Assembly (NCBI GenBank): GCA_023666425.1 | Contig: JAMPCA010000005.1 | Span: forward strand, 13,899-77,898 | Origin: Muribaculaceae bacterium | GTDB lineage: Bacteria > Bacillota > Clostridia > Lachnospirales > Lachnospiraceae | DNA length: 64,000 nucleotides | Direction of reading: 5' to 3' | Shown here: positions 16,101-23,740 of the stretch, in pieces | How positions within the stretch are numbered: the first letter of the stretch is position 1 | Layout of the letters: every line of letters starts with the position of its first letter | The notes under the pieces: generated by a model | The model's input: only the letters and a program-made list of their open reading frames with translations | What the model was told of the DNA's origin: nothing | Database searches by the model: none | Program-made: the position numbers and the translations under genes

Positions 16101-17002
16101 TCGACTGTCAGAGTGAGGAAAACAAGGGCACAAAATTTACGGTCACGCTCGAGCTTCCGGCTGGCCGGGAGGAGCAAAAGCTCATGCTGCCTGCAATCCC
16201 GGTTCTCATAGTGGACGACGACGGGATTTTTCTGGACAGTGCAAAAGAGGTACTGGCAGATCTGGGTACGCTGCCCGAAACCGCGGAGAGCGGGGAGGCG
16301 GCCGTTGCACTGGTGCAGGCGAAGCGCGAAGAGGGCGGGGATTACCCGGTGGTGATCGTGGACTGGAAGATGCCCGGTATGGACGGATTGCAGACCGTCC
16401 GGGAGATCCGGCGCATCATGGGCAGCCGCGTGTCCATTATACTGGTCAGCGCATACGACTGGACGGATATCGAGAGCGAGGCCGAGGGCAGCGGCGCCGA
16501 CGGCTTTATCAGCAAGCCCCTGTTCCGCTCCTATATCTATGAGAAGCTGCAGGAGATGCTGCAGCCGAAGGATCAGGAGACTGTCATCGCAGAGACGGGC
16601 GGCGATGACCTGACGGGGCGGCGTCTGCTGATTGCCGAGGACAACGACCTGAACTGGGAGATTATCTCGGAGCTTTTGACCATGCAGGGCATCACCGCGG
16701 ACTGGGCGCCGAACGGACAGCTCTGTGTGGATATGCTGACCGCCGCGCCTCCGGGAACCTACGACCTGATTCTCATGGACGTGCAGATGCCGGTGATGAA
16801 CGGGCGGGAAGCGACCCGGATGATCCGGGAGGACAGCCGGGAGTATATCAGGAATATCCCGATCATTGCCATGACCGCGGACGCTTTTGCGGAGGATATC
16901 GCAGAGAGTTTAGCCTGCGGTATGAACGGCCATGTATCCAAGCCGGTAGATATGAATATACTTTGTCAGGAGATGTTAAAGGCGCTGGGCTTTAGGTCGT
17001 GA
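13157..17002 (+). CDS. Hybrid sensor histidine kinase with three extracytoplasmic binding modules
   Basis: The 1281-residue protein opens with a lipoprotein-type signal (LLLLTGC, Cys19). A sugar-type periplasmic binding domain (about 50-325) is followed by two amino-acid-type solute-binding (SBP_bac_3-like) domains (about 340-470 and 490-705), the second starting at LTIGYVRHNLPL. A membrane helix (about 718-738) leads to HisKA with H781 (SMSHDIRTPMNA), an HATPase with ILSNAVKYTPEGG and GTGLGLAIV, then two receiver domains with phospho-acceptors D1069 (VDWKMPGMDG) and D1208 (LMDVQMPVMNG). It probably senses a sugar plus another solute. No separate response regulator lies nearby. The second kinase at the right end of the window has a closely similar C-terminus. 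Confidence 0.9.
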   Translation: MRGKKVLFLMAFLLLLTGCRGGQVSDISEKPVEMVEAAESAKQDGERSYDFIFVCPIVENEYWESCVEGMQRADEELGTSTKVIGPGTANNFTTEIVGYMEQAIEERPDGIMVYAGIEALFPLIEQATGLGIPVLALDSDAPDTSRVAYVGTDAFHSGYKAGETMVELTGGSAKVGLLVSSRSAEKEMQVMDAFADAVADYDIEIVAMEETNADPGVAEEKTRQMLTEHPEINAMFNTAGYNVTGAARAKRAMGREDLVLLGFDDIEENLRYVREGVINAIFVQRIEQVGYQGVRLMKECIDRGSLLMDSYDTGTIKVTKENVDTYNLPELLGEDEGRKVRVGYYTGDIAFQNGFEESARKSGYAYEYYQGLSTLTGWSYEYVYGTRTEIMEQLLAGDVDIVAGVYKTDERKKQMLFSKLDMGLEGEPRYFVVSPGKVELLQELDYAMEELLYSMPEYQASLWQKYYGQASQQQILTENESAWLAERDTLTIGYVRHNLPLCDQDENGEPTGVVLDLTEFLADYLRVEIATLCYENVSLMEEGLLAGEIDMAFPVYSDLWLTESRGFRQTDPIVSDRVMVVYNGSYTSDLMERVVLTQTELGQRYYLESYYPDTEVVFYDSREAVFDAIERGEERCIVGSASILQRFINEHEEYRNMNVAYLDIPKDFCLEVTQENGILAGILNKAILQTGSAKINGSMMHYSSVEKSYTFMDFLRRYSVTVITILCIFFAVLLWVFLAYQRRTRHFNEEQEKSRRALEEALVAAKVASEAKTTFLSSMSHDIRTPMNAIVGMTTIAMKHLGDREKLRDCLDKINVSSHHLLTLINDVLDISKIESGRLTLNPVVFSLRDMLTTLVNIVRPQIVAKDLQFDIHVRGIDYETVLADEVRVNQIFINILSNAVKYTPEGGRVVLGLTEETLADGRTVRLVYTVEDSGIGMSKEFMETMYETFARATDSRINEIQGTGLGLAIVRQMVDMLGGTIDCQSEENKGTKFTVTLELPAGREEQKLMLPAIPVLIVDDDGIFLDSAKEVLADLGTLPETAESGEAAVALVQAKREEGGDYPVVIVDWKMPGMDGLQTVREIRRIMGSRVSIILVSAYDWTDIESEAEGSGADGFISKPLFRSYIYEKLQEMLQPKDQETVIAETGGDDLTGRRLLIAEDNDLNWEIISELLTMQGITADWAPNGQLCVDMLTAAPPGTYDLILMDVQMPVMNGREATRMIREDSREYIRNIPIIAMTADAFAEDIAESLACGMNGHVSKPVDMNILCQEMLKALGFRS

Positions 17003-17049
17003 TATGGCAGGAAATGGCCTGCAGATGGCCTGCGAAAGAAGGAAAAGCC

Positions 17050-17078
17050 TTGACAGTATGGGCCAAATTTACTATACT
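17050..17078 (+). promoter_or_regulatory. Sigma-A promoter of ileS
   Basis: TTGACA (17050-17055), a 17-bp spacer and TATACT (17073-17078) lie 35 bp before the ileS start. The leader is too short to hold a T-box riboswitch. Confidence 0.85.
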
Positions 17079-17112
17079 ATAGTTTCTATCAGGAGGAAAC
17101 CAGGAGGAAGTT

Positions 17113-20100
17113 ATGTACAAGAAGGTAGATACCAATATGAACTTTGTCGAGCGCGAGAAGGCGGTGGAGCAGTTCTGGCGCGAGAATGATATCTTTAAGA
17201 AATCCATGGATAACCGCAGAGAGGGCGAGACTTATACGTTTTACGACGGCCCGCCCACGGCCAACGGCAAGCCCCATATCGGCCATGTGGAGACGAGAAC
17301 CATCAAGGATATGATTCCCCGCTTCCAGACCATGAAGGGCAGGTATGTGCCGAGAAAGGCAGGCTGGGACACCCACGGGCTTCCAGTGGAAATCGAGGTG
17401 GAGAAGCTTTTGGGGCTGGACGGCAAGGATCAGATCGAGGCGTATGGCCTTGAGCCTTTTATCAAGCAGTGCAAGGAATCCGTGTGGAAATATAAGGGCA
17501 TGTGGGAGGATTTCTCCGGCACCGTGGGCTTCTGGGCGGATATGGACGATCCCTATGTCACCTACGACGACAATTTTATCGAGTCCGAGTGGTGGGCGTT
17601 AAAAGAAATCTGGAACAAGGGACTTTTGTACAAGGGCTTTAAGATCGTGCCCTACTGTCCCCGCTGTGGTACGCCGCTGTCCGCGCAGGAGGTGGCGCAG
17701 GGCTACAAGACTGTGAAGGAGCGCTCTGCCATTGCACGCTTTAAGGCGGCGGGAGAGGACGCATATTTTCTTGTGTGGACGACCACGCCCTGGACGCTGC
17801 CGAGCAACGTAGCGCTCTGTGTGAACCCGGAGGATACCTATGTCAAAGTAAAGGCGGCGGACGGTTTTACCTATTATCTGGCGCAGGCGCTGGCGGATAC
17901 CGTGCTGGGAAGCCTTGCAAATACGCAGGAGGGCGCAGCGGCCTACGAGGTTCTGGAGACGTTTACGGGAAAAGAGCTGGAGCACAGGGAATATGAGCCG
18001 CTGTTTGAGTGCGCAAAGATTGCCGCGGACGCACAGCAGAAAAAGGGCTTTTATGTCACCTGCGACAGCTATGTTACCATGACGGACGGTACCGGAATCG
18101 TACACATTGCCCCGGCCTTTGGTGAGGACGATGCGAATGTGGGACGGAATTATGATCTGCCCTTTGTCCAGTTTGTGAACGGCAAGGGCGAAATGACGGA
18201 GGAGACTCCCTTTGCGGGACTTTTTGTCAAAAAGGCGGATCCGGAAGTGATTAAAAATCTGGACGCAAGGGGACAGTTGTTTTCAGCGCCGAAGTTCGAG
18301 CATGAATATCCCCATTGCTGGCGCTGTGACACGCCCCTGATTTACTATGCGAGAGAATCCTGGTACATCAGGGAGACGGAGATCCGGGATGCTCTCATTA
18401 AGAACAACAATACTGTCAACTGGATTCCTGAGTCCATCGGAAGCGGACGCTTCGGCAACTGGCTGGAGAACATTCAGGACTGGGCGATATCGAGGAACCG
18501 CTACTGGGGCACGCCGTTAAATATCTGGGAGTGCGCCTGCGGTCACAGGGAATGCATCGGAAGCCGCGCGGAGCTGGCCGAAAAGGCGCAGGATGAGGCG
18601 GCGGCGAAGGTGGAGCTGCACCGCCCTTACATCGACGAGGTGCATCTGGTCTGCCCGGAGTGCGGCGGTCAGATGAACCGTGTGCCGGAGGTGATCGACT
18701 GCTGGTTTGACTCCGGTGCGATGCCCTTTGCACAGCACCACTATCCCTTTGAGAACAAGGAGCTGTTTGAGCAGCAGTTCCCGGCGAAGTTTATCTCCGA
18801 GGCGGTGGATCAGACGCGCGGGTGGTTCCATTCCCTGATGGCGGAGTCCACGCTCCTGTTCGACAAAGCGCCTTATGAAAATGTAATTGTGCTGGGGCAC
18901 GTCCAGGATGAGAACGGCCAGAAGATGAGCAAGTCCAAGGGCAATGCCATCGATCCCTTCGATGCGCTTGAGACTTACGGGGCGGACGCAATCCGCTGGT
19001 ATTTCTACACCGCCAGCGCGCCATGGCTTCCGAAGCGTTTTTCCGGCAAGCTGGTGCAGGAGGGACAGCGGAAGTTTATGGGGACTCTCTGGAATACCTA
19101 TGCATTCTTTGTGCTGTACGCGAATATTGACAATTTTGATGCGGCGAAATACACGCTGGATTACAGCCGGCTGGCCGTCATGGATAAGTGGCTTTTGTCA
19201 AAGCTGAATTCCGCTGTGGCAGGGGTCGATGAGAATTTGTCAAATTACCGCATACCGGAGGCGGCGCGTTTTCTGGAGGAATTTGTGGACGACATGAGCA
19301 ACTGGTATGTGCGCCGTTCAAGGGAGCGCTTCTGGGCGAAGGGCATGGAGCAGGACAAAATCAACGCTTACATGACTTTATACACAGCGCTTGTTACCAT
19401 CAGCAAGGCGGCGGCTCCGATGATTCCGTTTATGACGGAGGATATTTACCGCAATCTGGTGTGCTCTGTTGACAAGAGTGCGCCGGAGTCCGTGCATCTG
19501 TGCGATTATCCGGTGGTGGATACCGCCGTCATTGACAGGGAGCTGGAGCAGGCCATGGACGAGGTGCTTAAGATTGTTGTGATGGGAAGGGCTGCCAGAA
19601 ACAATGCCGGTATTAAGAACCGTCAGCCCATCGGCCGGATGTATGTAAAGGCGGAGCGGGCGCTGGACGATTTTTATGTGGATATTATTGCCGATGAGCT
19701 GAATGTTAAGCAGGTGACGTTTACAGAGGACGTGTCCGCCTACACGGATTACCAGTTCAAGCCGCAGCTTCGCACGGTGGGGCCAAAGTACGGGAAATAC
19801 TTAAAGCAGATCCAGACCGCCCTTGCAGCGCTGGACGGCAATAAGGCCATGGAACAGCTGCGTCAGAGCGGCTCTCTCACGCTTGACAGTGTGAGCGGAG
19901 AAGTTGTATTATTGGAGGAGGATCTTCTGATTACCATGACGCAGGCCGAGGGCTTTGTGACCGAGGGAGACAATGCGGTCACGGTTGTGATGGACACGGC
20001 GCTGACGCCCGCGCTCATTGAGGAGGGCTTCGTCAGGGAGCTGGTCAGCAAGCTGCAGACGATGCGCAAGGAAGCAGGCTTTGAAGTGATGGATCACATT

Positions 20101-20271
20101 GCGGTGGGATACGCGGCCGGAGAGAAGGTGGCGGGCATCTTTGCCGCCAACGGTGAAAAAATCATGGGAGAGGTACTGGCGGATAAGCTGGAGGCAGGTG
20201 TGGCCGCAGGGTATCAGAAGGAGTGGAATATCAACGGCGAGAAGGTAACGCTTACAGTGGAGAAGCTTTAA
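17113..20271 (+). CDS. ileS: Isoleucyl-tRNA synthetase, IleS2 type
   Basis: The 1052-residue enzyme attaches isoleucine to tRNA-Ile and edits valine. The class I signature is GKPHIGH (about residues 52-58) and the second is KMSKSKGN (about 603). The editing domain and C-terminal anticodon-binding region are present. Its length, the PTANGKPHIGHVETRTIKDM block and the lack of the C-terminal zinc finger of IleS1 place it in the IleS2 (eukaryote-like) clade, which is often naturally less sensitive to mupirocin. AGGAGG precedes the ATG. Firmicute ileS genes are often T-box controlled, but this one has a short simple leader. Confidence 0.95.
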   Translation: MYKKVDTNMNFVEREKAVEQFWRENDIFKKSMDNRREGETYTFYDGPPTANGKPHIGHVETRTIKDMIPRFQTMKGRYVPRKAGWDTHGLPVEIEVEKLLGLDGKDQIEAYGLEPFIKQCKESVWKYKGMWEDFSGTVGFWADMDDPYVTYDDNFIESEWWALKEIWNKGLLYKGFKIVPYCPRCGTPLSAQEVAQGYKTVKERSAIARFKAAGEDAYFLVWTTTPWTLPSNVALCVNPEDTYVKVKAADGFTYYLAQALADTVLGSLANTQEGAAAYEVLETFTGKELEHREYEPLFECAKIAADAQQKKGFYVTCDSYVTMTDGTGIVHIAPAFGEDDANVGRNYDLPFVQFVNGKGEMTEETPFAGLFVKKADPEVIKNLDARGQLFSAPKFEHEYPHCWRCDTPLIYYARESWYIRETEIRDALIKNNNTVNWIPESIGSGRFGNWLENIQDWAISRNRYWGTPLNIWECACGHRECIGSRAELAEKAQDEAAAKVELHRPYIDEVHLVCPECGGQMNRVPEVIDCWFDSGAMPFAQHHYPFENKELFEQQFPAKFISEAVDQTRGWFHSLMAESTLLFDKAPYENVIVLGHVQDENGQKMSKSKGNAIDPFDALETYGADAIRWYFYTASAPWLPKRFSGKLVQEGQRKFMGTLWNTYAFFVLYANIDNFDAAKYTLDYSRLAVMDKWLLSKLNSAVAGVDENLSNYRIPEAARFLEEFVDDMSNWYVRRSRERFWAKGMEQDKINAYMTLYTALVTISKAAAPMIPFMTEDIYRNLVCSVDKSAPESVHLCDYPVVDTAVIDRELEQAMDEVLKIVVMGRAARNNAGIKNRQPIGRMYVKAERALDDFYVDIIADELNVKQVTFTEDVSAYTDYQFKPQLRTVGPKYGKYLKQIQTALAALDGNKAMEQLRQSGSLTLDSVSGEVVLLEEDLLITMTQAEGFVTEGDNAVTVVMDTALTPALIEEGFVRELVSKLQTMRKEAGFEVMDHIAVGYAAGEKVAGIFAANGEKIMGEVLADKLEAGVAAGYQKEWNINGEKVTLTVEKL

Positions 20272-20331
20272 CAGCTATGGGGCGCGATGTGCCCGGGGAA
20301 TCAGATATTGACAATTTGAGGAGGCGTAATT

Positions 20332-22800
20332 GTGAGAGACAAAGTATTCAGCAGGAGAGAGTTTGTTCGGAATGTCACCGAGAATGTGAAGGGGATGTAT
20401 CGGAAGACTTTGAAGGAGGCAAGCCAGCAGGAGATTTATCAGGCGGTGTCCCTGGCAGTCAAGGATGTGGTCATGGACGAGTGGATGGCGACACAGCAGG
20501 TCATCGAGAGAGAGGATCCGAAGACCGTTTACTATATGTCCATGGAGTTTTTGATGGGAAGAGCTCTGGGCAATAACCTGATCAGCCTCGGCGCATACGG
20601 GGAAGTCAGGGCGGCTTTGGAGGAGCTGGGCTTAGATCTTTCCGTGATCGAGGATCAGGAGCCGGATCCGGCTCTCGGCAACGGCGGTCTGGGACGTCTG
20701 GCGGCCTGCTTTATGGATTCGCTGGCAACTCTCGGTTACTCTGCATACGGCTGCGGCATCCGCTACCGCTACGGCATGTTTAAGCAGCAGATCGTGGACG
20801 GGTTTCAGGTGGAGGTGCCGGATAACTGGTTAAAGGACGGTTATCCCTTCGAGCTTCGCCGCCCGGAATATTGCTACGAGGTCAAATTCGGCGGCCGTGT
20901 GGAGGCCTACAACGATGAGAGCGGCGAGGTCTGCTTCCGTCAGGCGGATTACCAGTCTGTCCTTGCGGTTCCTTACGATATGCCGATCGTGGGCTACGGC
21001 AACCATGTGGTGGACTCCCTGATGATATGGGATGCGCAGCCCAAGGAGGAGTTCCGGCTGGATTCCTTTGACAAAGGAGATTATGAGAAGGCAGTGGAGC
21101 AGGAGAATCTTGCGAGAAATCTGGTGGAGGTGCTCTACCCCAATGACAACCATGTCAAGGGGAAGGAGCTGCGCTTAAAGCAGCAGTATTTCTTTGTCTC
21201 CGCCAGCATTCAGCGTGCGCTCGACCGCTTTAAGAAGCATCACAGCGACCTTAAGGAGCTGCCGAAGAAGGTGGTATTCCAGATGAACGATACCCACCCG
21301 ACGGTGGCGGTGGCGGAGCTCATGCGCATTCTTGTGGATGAGGAGAAGCTGCCGTGGGAGGAGGCGTGGGAGATTACGACCCAGTCCGTGGCGTACACGA
21401 ACCATACGATTATGGCGGAGGCGCTGGAGAAGTGGCCGATTGAGATTTTCCAGAGGCTTTTGCCCAGAGTGTACCAGATTGTGGAGGAGATCAACCGCCG
21501 CTTTAAGCTGCAGATCGAGGAGCGTTATCCCGGCAACCAGGAGAAGATCAAAAAGATGGCGATTCTCTACGACGGACAGGTGCGCATGGCGCATCTCGCG
21601 ATTGTTGCGGGCTTTTCCGTCAACGGCGTGGCTAGGCTGCACACGGATATTTTGAAAAACCAGGAGCTGCGGGATTTCTATGAGATGTTCCCGTGGAAGT
21701 TCAACAATAAGACCAACGGCATCACGCAGAGACGTTTTCTGGCGCACGGCAATCCGCTGCTTGCGGACTTTGTGACGAGGTACGCAGGGGCAGGCTGGGA
21801 GACAGACCTTTCCAAAGTGGAGCGGCTGACGAGGATTGCGAACGATGCGAAGGCGCAGGCGGAATTCCGCAAGATCAAGTACCAGAACAAGGTGCGCCTT
21901 GCAAAATACATCAAGGAGCACAACGGCGTCGATGTGGATCCGAACTCCATTTTCGACGTGCAGGTGAAGCGTCTGCACGAGTATAAGCGCCAGTTTATGA
22001 ACATTCTGCATGTGATGGATCTCTACAACCAGCTGCGGCAGAATCCGGATATGGATTTCTACCCGACGACCTTCATCTTTGGAGCGAAGGCGGCGGCAGG
22101 CTACCGCACCGCGAAGAATACCATCAAGCTCATCAATACGGTGGCAGATGTGGTCAACAACGACCCGTCGATCCGCGGCAGGATCAAGGTGGTATTTATC
22201 GAGGATTACCGGGTGTCCGTGGCGGAGATGATTTTTGCGGCGGCGGACGTCAGCGAGCAGATTTCCACAGCCAGCAAGGAGGCCTCCGGCACCGGCAACA
22301 TGAAGTTTATGTTAAACGGCGCGATCACGGTGGGTACGATGGACGGCGCCAATGTAGAGATGTATGAGGAAGTGGGGGCGGACAATATCTTTATCTTCGG
22401 CATGAGCGCGGAGGAGGTTATTGCCCATGAGAACCGCAAGGATTACAATCCGATTGACGTCTACAACAATGACGAGGGACTCAGGCAGGTGCTGAACCAG
22501 CTGGTGGACGGCACATACGCCCACAATGACAGGGAGCTGTTCAGGGAGCTGTACAATTCGCTCTTGAATCCCCCGCAGGGGCAGGTGGCCGACCGCTACT
22601 TTATTCTGGCGGATTTCAGAGCTTACACGAGGGCGCAGGCGAAGGTCAACGCATATTACCAGAACAAGACGGCCTGGGCGAGAAGTGCGATTTTAAATAT
22701 TGCCCATGTAGGAAAATTCTCCTCCGACCGCACGATTCAGGAGTATGTGGACGAGATCTGGAAGCTGGATAAGATCAAAGTGAACTTATCTGGAATTTAA
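20332..22800 (+). CDS. glgP: Glycogen/alpha-glucan phosphorylase
   Basis: The 822-residue enzyme releases glucose-1-phosphate from alpha-1,4-glucans using pyridoxal phosphate. The ALGNGGLGRLAACF block near the N-terminus and the PLP-lysine region EASGTGNMKFMLNGA near the C-terminus are diagnostic. Length matches the family. The start is a GTG preceded by GAGGAGG. It sits 60 bp after ileS with no clear promoter between, and a hairpin follows it. With the pullulanase at 55875 it would complete breakdown of branched glucans, although the pullulanase acts outside the cell. Confidence 0.95.
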   Translation: MRDKVFSRREFVRNVTENVKGMYRKTLKEASQQEIYQAVSLAVKDVVMDEWMATQQVIEREDPKTVYYMSMEFLMGRALGNNLISLGAYGEVRAALEELGLDLSVIEDQEPDPALGNGGLGRLAACFMDSLATLGYSAYGCGIRYRYGMFKQQIVDGFQVEVPDNWLKDGYPFELRRPEYCYEVKFGGRVEAYNDESGEVCFRQADYQSVLAVPYDMPIVGYGNHVVDSLMIWDAQPKEEFRLDSFDKGDYEKAVEQENLARNLVEVLYPNDNHVKGKELRLKQQYFFVSASIQRALDRFKKHHSDLKELPKKVVFQMNDTHPTVAVAELMRILVDEEKLPWEEAWEITTQSVAYTNHTIMAEALEKWPIEIFQRLLPRVYQIVEEINRRFKLQIEERYPGNQEKIKKMAILYDGQVRMAHLAIVAGFSVNGVARLHTDILKNQELRDFYEMFPWKFNNKTNGITQRRFLAHGNPLLADFVTRYAGAGWETDLSKVERLTRIANDAKAQAEFRKIKYQNKVRLAKYIKEHNGVDVDPNSIFDVQVKRLHEYKRQFMNILHVMDLYNQLRQNPDMDFYPTTFIFGAKAAAGYRTAKNTIKLINTVADVVNNDPSIRGRIKVVFIEDYRVSVAEMIFAAADVSEQISTASKEASGTGNMKFMLNGAITVGTMDGANVEMYEEVGADNIFIFGMSAEEVIAHENRKDYNPIDVYNNDEGLRQVLNQLVDGTYAHNDRELFRELYNSLLNPPQGQVADRYFILADFRAYTRAQAKVNAYYQNKTAWARSAILNIAHVGKFSSDRTIQEYVDEIWKLDKIKVNLSGI

Positions 22801-22823
22801 TCGGGACGAGAGGCATAGAGTAG

Positions 22824-22852
22824 GAAGGCGCGGGATGTTCTGCGCCTTCTTG
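22824..22852 (+). terminator. Weak terminator-like hairpin after glgP
   Basis: GAAGGCGC (22824-22831) pairs perfectly with GCGCCTTC (22842-22849), followed only by TTGT, so termination may be inefficient. Confidence 0.5.
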
Positions 22853-22912
22853 TACTGTAGAGGGACAGGAGAAATACGGCAGGATATAGTCTGTGGCAGG
22901 GAGGATGCTGGA

Positions 22913-23728
22913 ATGGATCAGGGAAACAGGATGGATATGGGAAAGGCGGGCGGCGCACGCGGTATTTCCGGGAGCACGCTCAAGCTGATTGCGGTAGTGA
23001 CGATGCTTATTGACCACACGGCGGCGACGCTTCTGCTTAGAATGCTGGAGCGCAGGCCGAGATGGGCGCCCATCACGAGCGCAAATATGGATTCGTTCAA
23101 CAGTCTGTATACGCTGCTTCGCGGCATCGGGCGCATGGCATTTCCCATCTACTGTTTTCTTCTCGTGGAGGGCTTTTTTTACACGAAAAGCAGGGCGAAA
23201 TATGCACTGCGGCTGTTTATTTTCGCACTGGTGTCGGAGATTCCCTTCGATATGGCCTTTCACCGCTCCTTTTTCAGCATGGCAAGTGCCAATGTGTTTT
23301 TTACGCTATTAACAGGGCTTCTGGTAATGATGGGGGCAGACCGGATACGGGAAAAGTTTTCATCAGGCAGGCCGGAAGGCGGCCGGGCGGCCGGAGCGCT
23401 AAGGAGCGTCCTTGTGGCGCTTGTCCTTCTGGCGGGCTGTGGGCTGGCGGAGTTTGCGCTGCGCTCGGATTACGGCGCCTGCGGCGTGCTGGCGATTTTT
23501 GTAATCTATGTGTTTAAAGAGCACCGCATGACGGGCTTTGCGCTGGCGGTGCTGGTGTTGGCCTTCCTGTCCGACGGCCTTGAGATTGTGGCGCTTCTTA
23601 TGTTGCTTCCACTCTATTTTTACAATGGAAAGCGGGGACTGCAGATGAAGTATTTCTTTTACGCCTTTTACCCGGTGCATCTGCTTCTCCTGTCGCTGTT
23701 TTGTTACGCTCTGGGGCTTGGGATATAG
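22913..23728 (+). CDS. TraX-family membrane protein
   Basis: The 271-residue protein starts its conserved part with SGSTLKLIAVVTMLIDHTAA and has about eight hydrophobic helices, the TraX pattern. TraX acetylates F-pilin in the F plasmid. The many chromosomal homologues in Firmicutes have no proven role and may modify surface polymers. The ATG at 22913 follows GGGAGG; the frame is open further upstream but without a ribosome site. It is 12 bp upstream of dnaE and probably cotranscribed with it. Confidence 0.8.
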   Translation: MDQGNRMDMGKAGGARGISGSTLKLIAVVTMLIDHTAATLLLRMLERRPRWAPITSANMDSFNSLYTLLRGIGRMAFPIYCFLLVEGFFYTKSRAKYALRLFIFALVSEIPFDMAFHRSFFSMASANVFFTLLTGLLVMMGADRIREKFSSGRPEGGRAAGALRSVLVALVLLAGCGLAEFALRSDYGACGVLAIFVIYVFKEHRMTGFALAVLVLAFLSDGLEIVALLMLLPLYFYNGKRGLQMKYFFYAFYPVHLLLLSLFCYALGLGI

Positions 23729-23740
23729 GGAGAAAAGACT

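Noticed and set aside
17003-17112. T-box riboswitch before ileS
   Set aside because: The space is too short, and a perfect promoter lies 35 bp before the start codon.
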